Assembly (NCBI RefSeq): GCF_003751785.1
Contig: NZ_RKIE01000002.1
Location: 682,001 to 746,000, forward strand
Reading direction: 5' to 3'
From: Frigoribacterium sp. PhB160
Lineage (GTDB): Bacteria > Actinomycetota > Actinomycetes > Actinomycetales > Microbacteriaceae
DNA length: 64,000 nt
Under the pieces are notes generated by a model. The model was given only the letters and a program-made list of their open reading frames with translations, made no database searches and was not told the origin of the DNA. The position numbers and the translations under genes are program-made. Below are positions 28,501 through 37,414 of the stretch, piece after piece. Numbering within the stretch: the first letter of the stretch is position 1; every line of letters begins with the position of its first letter.

Positions 28501-28572
28501 TCCGGCGACGCGGGCTCCGGCGACTCGGGTCCGTTCATCCTCGGCGTGGGGGTCAGCTCCGACGAACTGTGA
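25552..28572 (+). CDS. rne: Ribonuclease E/G family endoribonuclease
   Basis: Single-strand-specific endoribonuclease for mRNA decay and rRNA/tRNA maturation. The 1006-residue protein has a long disordered N-terminus including an Asp/Arg-rich stretch (about residues 157-220), an S1 domain near residue 310, and catalytic Asp570 (VVDVNTGK) and Asp614 (VVDFIDM). A disordered Ala/Gln/Ser-rich C-terminus with four 5-residue DQQAG-type repeats ends in FILGVGVSSDEL. The Zn-link CxxC expected near residue 672 is absent; I find only one cysteine (VECLSR). GTG 25552 has GAGGAG 10 nt upstream. An in-frame GTG at 25717 has a perfect AGGAGG 8 nt upstream and is a serious alternative start. Confidence 0.95.
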   Translation: MVDDTDNDGQPKKRRGLFGGRRARQASTAPAGAAPSSAPPTDRTARPIDAQEAQHVTHENEVAGDAPTVPSTPTAPETPATPDASAPDAGTGLAPAVVDTAVVEADIADAEPAAAPTVEAEPEAEGGSPIPARLTTTSLIFHAPVITPLPARPGRRRQDDDHDDYRDDYRDERDDRDDDDRDDDDQPSRGTSRRRSRGRSQDREERDSEPRQQGGDRAPRERPQRQVELITEPQRIKGSTRLEAKKQRRRDGRDAGRRRTVITEAEFLARRESVDRKMVVRSSGDRIEIGVMEDGTLAEHYVAKAQNVSLIGNVYLGRVQNVLPSMEAAFVDIGRGRNAVLYSGEVDWDSLSNGNQPRRIELALKPGDRVLVQVTKDPVGHKGARLTSQVSLPGRYLVYVPNGSMNGISRKLPDTERARLKKILKEALPENAGVIVRTAAEGATEEQLTLDIKRLTNQWADIAKKVEVGNAPAQLHSEPDLLIKIVRDVFNEDFHEMVIDGDDAHETLQSYLSAVAPDLLDRVKRYEGDRDAFDEYRLNEQIEKALDRKVWLPSGGSLVIDRTEAMTVVDVNTGKFVGSGGNLEETVTKNNLEAAEEIVRQLRLRDIGGIIVVDFIDMVLESNRDLVLRRLVECLSRDRTKHQVAEVTSLGLVQMTRKKLGLGLAESFAEAGSAARVQEQQPRKGGQQEQRRRGGAQAGPKSGGSAPQGPGRAGSSAPTSPAHPTTGTHAITEDVKNALSRIAASTIAHAEDGERPGDSAAEAAAAVEAAIDAAAAQATGTESSSSSSTGSSSDAGQDEQQGEGRRGRGRKSRRASRSGREADQQAGDQQAGDQQAGDQQTGDRPAAGQPSHDGPTSDRDRDRADDRSGVAAASATVEPVVVPTATEEAPAAPAASTPKAERSTESRRSSAVVSTPDASVAILDIPVAATRREPRKLSSEDAEQLLDSVLGALPEPKQPGQGRGRSRRASSAGTAPAAPTTPASGDAGSGDSGPFILGVGVSSDEL
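28018..28077 (+). repeat. Four tandem 15-bp units in the rne C-terminal region
   Basis: Units at 28018, 28033, 28048 and 28063 of the form GACCAGCAGGCGGGC encode DQQAG three times and DQQTG once. It is prone to slippage in whole codons. Confidence 0.9.
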
Positions 28573-28591
28573 CTCGTCTAGGGTGACAGCC

Positions 28592-29497
28592 GTGACCTCG
28601 ACGCAGCCCGGCCCGACGACTCCCGAGTCGTCCGGCCGGGCTGCCGTCGTCGTGCCCCGCGGCGCGACCGGCCGGGCGCGGCTGCTCGCGGCGGCCTCGG
28701 CCGTCGGCGTCGTGCTGCTGGCGCGCTTCGTGCTCGGCCTGCTCGCCATGGTCGGCTCCGCCATCGGCTTCTCGGTGACCGCCTTCCCGAGCGGCTTCAC
28801 CGCCACGCCCGTCGGCCAGTTCCTCGGCGGCTTCGCCTTCTACCCCTTCCCGTTCTACGTCGTCGCCTTCCTCGTGCTCCTCCTCGTGCGTCCGATCGAC
28901 GCCGCGACCCCGCTCGACCGGGTCCTGCGGCACGCCGTCGTCGCGGGCGCGGCCGGCACCCTCGCCCTGGCGGTCGTCGGCATCGTGCCGGGCGTGCTCC
29001 TCTCGCAGAGCGGCAACACCTGGGCCAACCTCGTGCTCTACGTGACGACGATCCCGCTCGCGGCCGGGGTGGTCGACACGGCCCTCCTCGTCGTGGGCTG
29101 CGTGCTCGCCTGGGTCTGGGCCCACCACGACGGGGCCCCCGCGACCCCGGCCGGCGCGGCGACCGGCGAGGCCGCGGTCACCGCGCCTCCGGCGGGGGGA
29201 GACGCTGCGGACGAGCAGCCCGCCTCGCCCTCGGGTGCCGCGGCCGAGTCCGCGCGGCACCCCGAGCCCGCGGCGTCCGCCGAGCCGGCGCCGTCGTCCG
29301 GGCCGGTGCGACCGGTGCTGCAGTCGGGCCCGACGGAGGCCGTGCCCCGGGCCGGCAGCGACGCCGAGGTCGCGACGACGCCGGTCGACGACGGCCCGAG
29401 GCGCGCCCGCCGGGCCCCCGCGGCCGACGACTGGTCGCGCTACGCGCCCCCCTCCGAGAGCCCGGTCCGCCCCGACCGTCTCGAGGACGAGGCGTGA
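28592..29497 (+). CDS. Membrane protein of unknown function downstream of rne
   Basis: About 301 residues. A short cytoplasmic N-terminus is followed by four hydrophobic segments (RLLAAASAVGVVLLARFVLGLLAM; FPFYVVAFLVLLLVRPI; HAVVAGAAGTLALAVVGIVPGVLL; VLYVTTIPLAAGVVDTALLVVG) and then a long Pro/Ala/Glu-rich tail (about residues 195-300) that is probably cytoplasmic and disordered. GTG 28592 has AGGGTG 8 nt upstream; GTG 28583 is an alternative. Its stop overlaps the YraQ-type permease start (GTGA), so it is coupled to that gene. I do not recognise the family. Confidence 0.75.
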   Translation: MTSTQPGPTTPESSGRAAVVVPRGATGRARLLAAASAVGVVLLARFVLGLLAMVGSAIGFSVTAFPSGFTATPVGQFLGGFAFYPFPFYVVAFLVLLLVRPIDAATPLDRVLRHAVVAGAAGTLALAVVGIVPGVLLSQSGNTWANLVLYVTTIPLAAGVVDTALLVVGCVLAWVWAHHDGAPATPAGAATGEAAVTAPPAGGDAADEQPASPSGAAAESARHPEPAASAEPAPSSGPVRPVLQSGPTEAVPRAGSDAEVATTPVDDGPRRARRAPAADDWSRYAPPSESPVRPDRLEDEA

Positions 29498-30630
29498 GCT
29501 CGCCGCTGCCCCGGGGCAGCGCCACGGCCGACCTCGACCGGCCGCACGACCACGGCCACGGCGACGACCACGGCGGGCACGACCGCGGGGCCGGCTCCGG
29601 CGGCGGCCCGGGCCACCGGCACGACCACGGCACGGCCCGCCGCCGACCGTCACGGGCCCCCCTGCTCGTCGCGGGAGCCCTCGTCGCCGCGGTGCTCGTC
29701 GCCGTGCGGCTCGCCTCCCCGGCGATCGGCCCGGGCCTGCTGCCCGACACCCTGCAGGACTTCGTCACCCTGACGATCAGCGTCATCGTCGAGTCGATGC
29801 CGTTCGTGCTGCTCGGCATCGTGCTCTCGATCGTCGTGCAGGTCTGGCTGCCGCAGGCCTTCTTCACGTCGTGGCTGCCGCGGCAGCCGCTGCTGCGGCG
29901 GGCGGTCATCTCGTTCCTCGGCATGTTCCTGCCCGTCTGCGAGTGCGGCAACGTGCCGCTGGCGCGGGGGCTCGTGCTCAAGGGCTTCACCGTCTCCGAG
30001 TCGATGACGTTCCTGCTCGCGGCGCCGATCCTCAACCCGATCACGATCATCACGACGCACCAGGCGTTCGGCTGGAGCGACGGCATCCTCGTCGCCCGGC
30101 TCGCCGGCGGCTTCCTCATCGCGAACCTGATCGGCTGGCTCTACAGCCGCCACCCCGACCCCGAGAGCCTGCTCACGAAGTCGTTCGCGGCCGAGTGCGC
30201 CCTGCCGACCGGCCACGAGCACGGCGGCGGCCGCCTGCGCGAGAGCGTCGAGCTCTTCCGCCGCGAGGTGGCGACCATGATGCCGGCGCTGTTCATCGGC
30301 GCGGCGATCGCGGGCGGCGTCCAGACCGCCGTGCCCCGCTCGGTGCTCGTGACGCTCGGCACGAACCCGGTCTGGTCGGTGCTCGCCATGATGGTGCTCG
30401 CCTTCGTCATCTCCCTCTGCTCGAACGTCGACGCGTTCTTCGTGCTGCCGTTCGCGACGACCTTCATGCCCGGCGGCATCGCCGCCTTCCTCGTGTTCGG
30501 GCCCATCATCGACGTGAAGATGCTGGCCCTGCTGCGCACGACGTACCGTCCCCGGGTCCTCGCGCAGCTGACCCTCGTGGTGGCGCTGACCAGCGCCGCG
30601 ATCGGACTGGTGGTGAACTTCCTTGCTTAG
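29494..30630 (+). CDS. YraQ/UPF0718-type permease with His-rich N-terminus
   Basis: 378-residue predicted permease. Residues 15-50 are strikingly His/Asp/Gly-rich (HDHGHGDDHGGHD), a likely metal-binding cytoplasmic segment. The family motif PVCECGNVP sits after the second or third helix, and LSLCSNVDAFF-like (SLCSNVDAFF) before the last helices. Around eight helices are visible. Homologues are paired with TIGR03943 proteins, as here, where the next gene starts inside its last codons. The transported species is unproven; the His-rich segment makes a metal ion or metal-complex role an inference only. GTG start overlaps the preceding gene by 4 bp. Confidence 0.85.
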   Translation: MSSPLPRGSATADLDRPHDHGHGDDHGGHDRGAGSGGGPGHRHDHGTARRRPSRAPLLVAGALVAAVLVAVRLASPAIGPGLLPDTLQDFVTLTISVIVESMPFVLLGIVLSIVVQVWLPQAFFTSWLPRQPLLRRAVISFLGMFLPVCECGNVPLARGLVLKGFTVSESMTFLLAAPILNPITIITTHQAFGWSDGILVARLAGGFLIANLIGWLYSRHPDPESLLTKSFAAECALPTGHEHGGGRLRESVELFRREVATMMPALFIGAAIAGGVQTAVPRSVLVTLGTNPVWSVLAMMVLAFVISLCSNVDAFFVLPFATTFMPGGIAAFLVFGPIIDVKMLALLRTTYRPRVLAQLTLVVALTSAAIGLVVNFLA

Positions 30631-31429
30631 TCGACTGACCGAGAGGTGGCAGGGCGTGCTCCTGACGCTCGTCGTGGGCGTCTCGACGCTCTGGCTCGCG
30701 GCCACGGGCCAGCTCATCCTCTACATCCACCCGCGCTACGTCGTGTTCACGGTGGTGATGATCGCGATCGGCATGGTCCTCTCGCTCGGCGTCCTGGCGC
30801 TGGCGCCGATGCGCGACGAGCACGACCACGACGACCCCGACGAGGAGGCGCGGGCCGCCTCCCTGCGCCCTCGCCGCACCCGACGCGGCCGGGTCGCCGC
30901 GCGGGGCACGGCCGTCGTCGCCGGCGCGACGGTCACCGTGGCCGTCGCGGTCGCCCTGGTCGCGCTGCCCCCGGCCACCCTCACGAGCGCCACCGCCGGG
31001 CAGCGCGACGTCAACTCGTCGACGGCCGCGCTGAAGGGCACGAGCGTGGTCGACGCCGAGGCCGCCTCGAGCGACGCGTACGCCAGCTTCTCGGTGCTCG
31101 ACTGGGCGGGCCTGCTCCGCCAGACGAGCGACCTGGCCTTCTACGAGGGCAAGACCGCCGACGTGACCGGCTTCGTCGTCCCGGCCGGCGACGAGGAGGA
31201 CGTCTTCTACGTCTCGCGCTTCGTCATCACCTGCTGCGCCGTCGACGCGCAGCCCGTGGGCGTGCCGGTCCAGCTCGACGACTGGCGCTCCGAGCTCCAG
31301 CCCGACGAGTGGGTGACGGTCTCCGGCGGCTTCCGCACGAACCCCAGCAGCACGTCGAGCGACCCGGTCGCCGTCGTGCCCGACAGCCTCGAGAAGGTCG
31401 GTCAGCCGAGTGACCCGTACCTCTACTGA
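30623..31429 (+). CDS. TIGR03943 family membrane protein
   Basis: 268 residues with two N-terminal helices (VLLTLVVGVSTLWLAATGQLILYI; VVFTVVMIAIGMVLSLGVLAL), an HDHDDPDEE acidic/His loop, a third helix (VVAGATVTVAVAVALVAL) and an extracytoplasmic OB-like domain. That domain includes GFVVPAGDEEDVFYVSRFVITCCAVDAQPVG; the vicinal Cys-Cys is family-typical. It is translated from a TTG at 30623 that overlaps the YraQ-type stop by 8 bp; no better start is visible. It is the known partner gene of UPF0718 permeases. Function is not established. Confidence 0.85.
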   Translation: MLSRLTERWQGVLLTLVVGVSTLWLAATGQLILYIHPRYVVFTVVMIAIGMVLSLGVLALAPMRDEHDHDDPDEEARAASLRPRRTRRGRVAARGTAVVAGATVTVAVAVALVALPPATLTSATAGQRDVNSSTAALKGTSVVDAEAASSDAYASFSVLDWAGLLRQTSDLAFYEGKTADVTGFVVPAGDEEDVFYVSRFVITCCAVDAQPVGVPVQLDDWRSELQPDEWVTVSGGFRTNPSSTSSDPVAVVPDSLEKVGQPSDPYLY

Positions 31430-32825
31430 CCGCGCCGCGCGGTCGGGGGAGGACGAGCTCGACGTCGCCGACCTGCGCGTCCGCCAGCGCCGCCGGTTCG
31501 TCGCGGTCGTCGCCGTGCTCGCGCTCGTCTGCGCGGTCTTCGGCGTCCTCACGCACCTCCAGGGCCCGAAGCTCACCGACACGCAGGTCGACGCCTCGGC
31601 GGTCGTCGAGCGGTCGGGCCAGCAGCTGCGCCTCTTCTCGAACCAGGCGATCGCGCAGGTCGACGCCGACCAGGTCGAGGTGACGCCGGCGACCGACTTC
31701 ACGGTGCAGGCCTCCGGCGACGTGGTCGCGGTGCAGTTCACCGACCGGCTCCGCTACGACACGGAGTACCAGGTGCGCGTCGAGGGCGTCTCGAGCATCT
31801 ACCAGCAGCAGCGCTCGACCTTCTCGACGTCGTTCACGACCGAGCCGGCCGTCGCCTGGCGCATCGTCCACGGCGCCGACGGGCAGGACGACTCGATCGA
31901 GCGGGCCGGGCTCCGCGGCGGCGTCGACCGCACGACGGTGTGGAGCGCCCCGCGCATCCAGGCCTTCGAGGTGTTCGACAGCGCCGTGGCGGTCGTCACC
32001 GACGACGGCGAGCGGTCGACGCTCAGCCTCGTCTCGCTCGACGGGGTCGCGGTCGAGACGCTGCCCCTGCCGGGCGACGGCGACGGGCTCGTGACCCAGC
32101 TCGGCGCCGACCGGGCGACGACGACCCTCGCCTTCTCGTGGCAGCCCGCCGGCACCGAGCAGGCGTCGCTCTGGACCCTCCCGCTGCAGGGGGAGCGGAC
32201 CGTCGCGCCGGTGACGTCGATCTCGGGCGAGCCGCTCTCGGTGCTCGACTGGCAGTTCGTGCCCGGGCTCGACAGCGTGGTGGCCCAGGCGACCGACGAG
32301 CAGGTGACGCTGATCGACCTGACCGGCACCGCGCCTCCCCGTCCTCTCGGCACCTTCGTGGCCCTGCAGGGCGTCGCCCTCGACGGCACCGGCTTCGTGG
32401 CGGCGACGGCGCTGCAGGCGTTCCGCGTCGACCTCGCCACGGGCGAGCAGACGCCGATCCCGTTCTCGGCCGTCGAGGGGCAGACGCCCTACCGCGGCGA
32501 CCTCGTCGCCGTCGCCGCGACCGAGTACGTGCAGCAGGTGGCGCTGCCGGCCGACGGCGGAGCCAGCTTCACGAGCCTCATCGTCTCGGACGACGAGCAG
32601 GAGGCGCGGGTGCTGTTCCGCCCGTCGGGCCGGGCCTCCGAGATCGAGGGCTTCTCGGTCTCGCCGAACGGGCAGTACCTGGCCGTCGAGACCGCCGACG
32701 CGACCACGCCGACGGACTACACGTACACGATCGACCCGACGCCCACGGACGTCACGACGACCGTCGTCGACATCGAGAGCGCGGCCGTCGTCGCGAGCTT
32801 CGTGGGCCACTCGCCGCAGTGGTGA
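31410..32825 (+). CDS. Membrane-anchored Ig-like / beta-propeller-like protein
   Basis: 471 residues. A short cytoplasmic N-terminus and one anchor helix (RRFVAVVAVLALVCAVFGVLTHL, about residues 28-50) are followed by an Ig-like Big_5-type domain (about 55-145, ending RSTFSTSFTT). Repeated beta-rich segments with GxDG-like turns follow (about 150-470), resembling a propeller. GTG 31410 overlaps the TIGR03943 gene by 20 bp, so it belongs to this operon. It has no catalytic motif I recognise. It may be an extracytoplasmic scaffold or sensor for the permease complex (inference). Confidence 0.75.
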   Translation: MTRTSTDRAARSGEDELDVADLRVRQRRRFVAVVAVLALVCAVFGVLTHLQGPKLTDTQVDASAVVERSGQQLRLFSNQAIAQVDADQVEVTPATDFTVQASGDVVAVQFTDRLRYDTEYQVRVEGVSSIYQQQRSTFSTSFTTEPAVAWRIVHGADGQDDSIERAGLRGGVDRTTVWSAPRIQAFEVFDSAVAVVTDDGERSTLSLVSLDGVAVETLPLPGDGDGLVTQLGADRATTTLAFSWQPAGTEQASLWTLPLQGERTVAPVTSISGEPLSVLDWQFVPGLDSVVAQATDEQVTLIDLTGTAPPRPLGTFVALQGVALDGTGFVAATALQAFRVDLATGEQTPIPFSAVEGQTPYRGDLVAVAATEYVQQVALPADGGASFTSLIVSDDEQEARVLFRPSGRASEIEGFSVSPNGQYLAVETADATTPTDYTYTIDPTPTDVTTTVVDIESAAVVASFVGHSPQW

Positions 32826-32895
32826 CCCCCGGGGCGTCGGCCGCGGCGACGTCGGTCGTCCATCCGAGGCGGGCCGGTCGTCGGCCGGGGCGGGC

Positions 32896-33168
32896 TCAGA
32901 GACCGCGCTTGACGCGCTGCGACACACGGAGGCCGCTGCGCTCGAGGCGCCGGGCGAGCTCGAGGCCCGTGACGGGCTCGGCGCCGCCCGCGACGAGGTC
33001 GTCGAGACGGTCGGCCGGCACGTCGTAGTGATCGTGGTCGAAGCCGCGACGGGGGATGCCGTGCACGGCCGCGAAGGCGTGCAGCTCGGCGTACGACGCG
33101 TCGCTGACGAGGTGGGCCCACACGGTGCCGTGGGCGGGCCAGATGGCCTCGTCGATCAGGATCGTCAC
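32896..33168 (-). CDS. DUF4031 domain-containing protein
   Basis: 90-residue small soluble protein. It matches the DUF4031 pattern: [23 protein letters not shown] at the start, then [28 protein letters not shown] and a C-terminal [14 protein letters not shown]. Function unknown. GTG 33168 lacks a ribosome site, but TACCAT lies 7 nt upstream on the same strand, so it may be a leaderless transcript. It faces the Ig-like protein gene (70 bp between stops) and is divergent from obgE. Confidence 0.85.
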   Translation of the reverse strand: MTILIDEAIWPAHGTVWAHLVSDASYAELHAFAAVHGIPRRGFDHDHYDVPADRLDDLVAGGAEPVTGLELARRLERSGLRVSQRVKRGL

Positions 33169-33190
33169 GGGGGTGATGGTAGTGGACGCG

Positions 33191-33219
33191 TTGACTGCCC
33201 GACCGGCACGCCGTAGTCT
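33191..33219 (+). promoter_or_regulatory. Near-consensus promoter for obgE
   Basis: TTGACT (33191-33196), 17-bp spacer, TAGTCT (33214-33219). Expected transcription start is near 33226, giving a leader of about 214 nt before obgE. It is the cleanest sigma70-type promoter I see in the window. Confidence 0.75.
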
Positions 33220-33439
33220 GGTGCGTTGGTGCGCGCAGACCCGAGGTCGCGGCGACACGATGTCCGCCCTCGACCGGCCCCCCGCACGGTCGGGTCCGTC
33301 ACCACGTCGGCCGAGAGGCCGTCGTCCGCCTCGCCCTCCCGGCGCAGCCGGACCACCGACGGGCCGAGCGGTGCTCGCCCCGTCGTGCACGACCCGGGGC
33401 GCGACCCCTCGGCACCCTGAGCAAGAAGAGACTCCCACC

Positions 33440-34975
33440 ATGGCCACCTTCGTCGACCACGTGACCCTCCACCTCCGCGCCGGCAACGGCGGAAACGGCT
33501 GCGTGTCGGTCAAGCGCGAGAAGTTCAAGCCCCTCGCGGGCCCCGACGGCGGCAACGGCGGCAACGGCGGCGACATCGTCCTCGTCGCCGACGCCGGCGT
33601 CACCACGCTGCTCGGCTTCCACCGCGCCCCGCACCGCTCGAGCGAGAACGGCGGCCCCGGAATGGGCGACCACCGCAGCGGCACCCAGGGCCAGGAGCTC
33701 GAGCTCGCGGTGCCCCTCGGCACGGTCGTCAAGACCACCGACGGCGACGAGCTGATCGACATGACCGAGCACGGCACGCGGTACGTCGTCGCCGAGGCCG
33801 GCATCGGCGGGCTCGGCAACGCGGCGCTCTCGTCGACGAAGCGCAAGGCCCCCGGCTTCGCGCTGCTCGGCACGCCGGGCTGGCAGGGCGACGTGCTGCT
33901 CGAGCTCAAGGTCGTCGCCGACGTCGCGCTCGTCGGCTACCCCTCGGCCGGCAAGTCGAGCCTCGTCGCCGCGCTCTCGGCCGCGAAGCCGAAGATCGCG
34001 GACTACCCGTTCACGACGCTGCACCCGAACCTCGGCGTCGTCGAGTCGGGCGAGACGCGCTACACCGTGGCCGACGTGCCCGGCCTCATCGAGGGCGCCA
34101 GCGAGGGCAAGGGGCTCGGCCTCGAGTTCCTCCGCCACGTCGAGCGCTGCTCGGCCCTGCTGCACGTGCTCGACTGCGCCACGCTCGAGCCCGGCCGCGA
34201 CCCGCTGACCGACCTCGACGTCATCCTCCGCGAGCTCGAGGCGTACCCGGTGCCCGAGGGCCAGCTGCCCTTGCTCGAGCGACCCCAGATGATCGCGCTC
34301 AACAAGGTCGACGTGCCCGACGGCCGTGAGCTCGCCGACTTCGTCACGCCCGAGCTCGAGGCGCGCGGCTACCGCGTCTTCGAGATCTCGGCCGTCAGCC
34401 ACGAGGGCCTGCGCAACCTGTCGTTCGCGCTGGCCGAGGTCGTCGAGCAGAGCCGCGCCGAGATCGCGGCCCGGCCCGCGCCTCCCCGCCTGGTCATGCG
34501 CCCGCGCGCGGTCAACGAGAAGCCGTTCGTCGTCCGCGTCGAGGGCGGCACGTACGGCAACGTGTACCGCATCCTCGGCCAGAAGCCCGAGCGCTGGGTC
34601 GTGCAGACCGACTTCAACAACGAGGAGGCGGTGGGCTACCTCGCCGACCGGCTCAACGCCATCGGCATCGAGGACGCCCTCTTCAAGGCGGGCGCGCAGG
34701 CCGGCTCGACCGTGCTCATCGGACCGGGCGGCGGCATCGTCTTCGACTGGGAGCCCACGCTCACCTCGACGGCCGAGCTCATGACCTCGGCCCGCGGCAC
34801 CGACCCGCGCCTCGTCAAGAACGACCGCCCGACGCGCAACCAGCGCCGGGAGGACCACTTCGACCGCATGGACGCCAAGGCGGAGGCCCGTGCCGAGCTG
34901 CAGCGTGAGCGCGCCGCCGGCATCTGGACCGACGACGAGGGCTTCCTCGTCAAGGAGGGCGACGAGGAGCGATGA
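33440..34975 (+). CDS. obgE: GTPase ObgE/CgtA
   Basis: Ribosome-associated GTPase for 50S assembly and stress signalling. 511 residues: Gly-rich Obg fold (1-158), G domain with GYPSAGKS (166-173), DVPG (212-215) and NKVD (about 290), then the C-terminal OCT domain (about 345-420), typical of actinobacteria, and a charged tail. ATG 33440 follows AAGAAGAG. Its stop overlaps the proB start (ATGA). The usual upstream partners rplU and rpmA are missing from this locus. Confidence 0.97.
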   Translation: MATFVDHVTLHLRAGNGGNGCVSVKREKFKPLAGPDGGNGGNGGDIVLVADAGVTTLLGFHRAPHRSSENGGPGMGDHRSGTQGQELELAVPLGTVVKTTDGDELIDMTEHGTRYVVAEAGIGGLGNAALSSTKRKAPGFALLGTPGWQGDVLLELKVVADVALVGYPSAGKSSLVAALSAAKPKIADYPFTTLHPNLGVVESGETRYTVADVPGLIEGASEGKGLGLEFLRHVERCSALLHVLDCATLEPGRDPLTDLDVILRELEAYPVPEGQLPLLERPQMIALNKVDVPDGRELADFVTPELEARGYRVFEISAVSHEGLRNLSFALAEVVEQSRAEIAARPAPPRLVMRPRAVNEKPFVVRVEGGTYGNVYRILGQKPERWVVQTDFNNEEAVGYLADRLNAIGIEDALFKAGAQAGSTVLIGPGGGIVFDWEPTLTSTAELMTSARGTDPRLVKNDRPTRNQRREDHFDRMDAKAEARAELQRERAAGIWTDDEGFLVKEGDEER

Positions 34976-35820
34976 GCGTCGAGGGCCCCGTCGAGACCCC
35001 GCTGCGCCCCACCGGCGAGCCGGTCGTCGACCGCTCGGGCGTCGGGCGTGCCCGACGCATCGTCGTCAAGGTCGGCTCGTCGTCGATCAGCGGCGCCCAG
35101 GCCGGGCAGATCGAGCCGCTCGTCGACGCCCTGGCCGAGGCCTACGGCCGCGGCGCCGAGGTCGTGCTCGTCTCGTCGGGCGCGATCGCGACGGGCATGC
35201 CCCACCTGCGCCTCGACACGCGCCCGACCGACCTCGCGACGCAGCAGGCGGCCGCCGCGGTCGGCCAGAACGTGCTCATCTACCGCTACCAGCAGAGCCT
35301 GCGACGCTACGACATCGTCGCCGGCCAGGTGCTGCTGACGGCGGGCGACGTCGCCGACCCGACGCACCGCAGCAACGCGCAGCGGGCCATGTCGCGCCTC
35401 CTCGACCTGCGCATCCTTCCGATCGTCAACGAGAACGACACGGTGGCGACGCAGGAGATCCGCTTCGGCGACAACGACCGGCTCGCCGCCCTCGTGGCCG
35501 AGCTGGTCGGGGCCGACGCCCTCGTCCTGCTCAGCGACGTCGACGCGCTCTACACCCGCCCGCCGAGCGAGCCCGGCGCGGTCGCCCTCGTCGACGTGCC
35601 GTTCGGCGACGACCTCGCGGGCGTCACCTTCGGCACGGCGGGCGCCGCCGGCGTCGGCACCGGGGGAGCGGGCACCAAGGTCGCCGCCGCGCGCTACGCC
35701 GCCGCCGCGGGCACGCCGGTGCTCGTCACCTCGACGGCGAACGTCGCCCGGGCGCTCCGCGGCGAGGACGTCGGCACGTTCTTCGTCGCCGGCCCCGTGC
35801 CCGCCGGCGGTCGGTCGTAG
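34972..35820 (+). CDS. proB: Glutamate 5-kinase, lacking the PUA domain
   Basis: First step of proline synthesis: phosphorylates glutamate. 282 residues cover the amino-acid-kinase domain only ([65 protein letters not shown]). The C-terminal PUA domain of the roughly 370-residue enzymes is absent, and the frame ends cleanly after the kinase fold. It starts inside the obgE stop (ATGA) and is followed 9 bp later by proA. Confidence 0.95.
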   Translation: MSVEGPVETPLRPTGEPVVDRSGVGRARRIVVKVGSSSISGAQAGQIEPLVDALAEAYGRGAEVVLVSSGAIATGMPHLRLDTRPTDLATQQAAAAVGQNVLIYRYQQSLRRYDIVAGQVLLTAGDVADPTHRSNAQRAMSRLLDLRILPIVNENDTVATQEIRFGDNDRLAALVAELVGADALVLLSDVDALYTRPPSEPGAVALVDVPFGDDLAGVTFGTAGAAGVGTGGAGTKVAAARYAAAAGTPVLVTSTANVARALRGEDVGTFFVAGPVPAGGRS

Positions 35821-35829
35821 GCTCTCGGC

Positions 35830-37146
35830 ATGACGTCCGTCGTGCCCGCCGCCCCGACCGCCGCCGACCCGACCGCCGCCGGGACGGCCCGCCCGGCCCC
35901 GCGGCCGGTCGCCGAGACCCTCGCGGCCGCGAAGGCCGCCTCGCGGGTGCTCGCCCAGCTCACGACGAGCCGCAAGGACGCCGCCCTGCTCGCGGTGGCC
36001 TCGGCCCTCGTCGACGCGTCCGAGCGCGTCCTCGCCGCGAACACCCTCGACCTCGAGGCCGGCGAGCGCGAGGGACTGAGCCCGGCCCTCCGCGACCGCC
36101 TCCGACTCGACGCCGACCGGCTCGACGGCCTCGCCACGGCCGTGCGGCTCGTCGTCTCGCTCGACGACCCGGTCGGCGGCAGCGTCCGCGGACGGGTCCT
36201 GCCGAACGGCCTCCGCCTCGACCAGGTCCGCGTGCCGTTCGGCGTCGTCGGCGCGATCTACGAGGCGCGCCCGAACGTCACGGTCGACATCGCCGCCCTC
36301 GCGCTCAAGAGCGGCAACGCGGCCGTGCTCCGCGGCGGCAGCGCGGCGCGGCGCACCAACGCGGTGCTCGTCGAGGTGATGCAGGAGGCGCTGGTCGCCT
36401 CCGGCCTCCCCGCCGACTCCGTCGTGACGATCGACGAGCACGGCCGCGAGGGCGCCGCCGAGCTGATGCGGGCCCGCGGCCTGGTCGACGTGCTCGTGCC
36501 CCGCGGCAGCGCGCAGCTCATCGAGGCTGTGGTGACCGGGTCGACCGTGCCGGTGATCGAGACCGGGGCGGGCGTCGTGCACGTCTTCCTCGACGAGAGC
36601 GCCGACGAGGCCACGGCGGTCGACGTCGTCGTCGACTCGAAGGTGCGGCGACCGAGCGTCTGCAACGCGCTCGAGACGCTGCTCGTGCACGAGGGGGCGG
36701 CCGACCGCCTGCTGCCGCCGGTGCTGGCGGCCCTCCGCGCCTCCGGCGTGACGGTGCACGGCGACGCCCGCGTGCAGGCCGTCGCCGACGACGTCGTGCC
36801 CGCCACCGACGACGACTGGGCCGCCGAGTACCTGAGCCTCGACCTCGCCGTCGCCGTCGTGCGCGACGTCGACGAGGCGATCGAGCACGTCGCGCGGTGG
36901 TCGACGCACCACACCGAGTCGATCGTCACGAACGACCACGCGGTCGCCGAGCGGTTCCTGGCCGAGGTCGACAGCGCCGTCGTCATGGTCAACGCCTCGA
37001 CCCGGTTCACGGACGGGTCGCAGTTCGGATTCGGGGCCGAGGTCGGCATCTCCACCCAGAAGCTGCACGCCCGCGGCCCGATGGGCCTGCCCGAGCTGAC
37101 GAGCACGAAGTGGATCGTGCGCGGCACCGGCCAGGTGCGCGGCTAG
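35830..37146 (+). CDS. proA: Glutamate-5-semialdehyde dehydrogenase (gamma-glutamyl phosphate reductase)
   Basis: NADPH-dependent reduction of glutamyl phosphate, second step of proline synthesis. 438 residues with catalytic Cys278 in [15 protein letters not shown], the [16 protein letters not shown] stretch and the C-terminal [20 protein letters not shown] signature. The N-terminus carries an Ala/Pro-rich extension of about 25 residues. ATG 35830 lies 9 bp after proB, so the two are co-transcribed. Confidence 0.97.
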   Translation: MTSVVPAAPTAADPTAAGTARPAPRPVAETLAAAKAASRVLAQLTTSRKDAALLAVASALVDASERVLAANTLDLEAGEREGLSPALRDRLRLDADRLDGLATAVRLVVSLDDPVGGSVRGRVLPNGLRLDQVRVPFGVVGAIYEARPNVTVDIAALALKSGNAAVLRGGSAARRTNAVLVEVMQEALVASGLPADSVVTIDEHGREGAAELMRARGLVDVLVPRGSAQLIEAVVTGSTVPVIETGAGVVHVFLDESADEATAVDVVVDSKVRRPSVCNALETLLVHEGAADRLLPPVLAALRASGVTVHGDARVQAVADDVVPATDDDWAAEYLSLDLAVAVVRDVDEAIEHVARWSTHHTESIVTNDHAVAERFLAEVDSAVVMVNASTRFTDGSQFGFGAEVGISTQKLHARGPMGLPELTSTKWIVRGTGQVRG

Positions 37147-37178
37147 ACTGGCCCGGATCGTCCCCGAACGGAGAACCC

Positions 37179-37397
37179 ATGCTCGACGTCACCCTCATCG
37201 CCGCCGCTCACGAAGAACTCGCGCCGCTGATCGCGCCCCCCATCGTGATCTCGCTGGTGTTCGGCGTGGTGTTCCTGTTCCTCGGCTACGTCGTCTGGTC
37301 GTACCGCGACGTCGCCAACCGCTCGCCCCGCAAGGCCTCGACGCAGGCCCACCACGCCGGCCCGATCGACGAGTACGGCCACCCCGAGTCGCACTGA
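37179..37397 (+). CDS. Small single-pass membrane protein between proA and nadD
   Basis: 72 residues: [19 protein letters not shown], then one helix ([22 protein letters not shown], residues 21-42) and a hydrophilic His-containing tail. ATG 37179 has GGAG about 6 nt upstream. Gene position between proA and nadD suggests co-transcription with both. Function unknown. Codon use is like that of its neighbours and a ribosome site is present, so I regard it as real. Confidence 0.8.
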   Translation: MLDVTLIAAAHEELAPLIAPPIVISLVFGVVFLFLGYVVWSYRDVANRSPRKASTQAHHAGPIDEYGHPESH

Positions 37398-37414
37398 CCG
37401 GGCGGTCTGACAGC

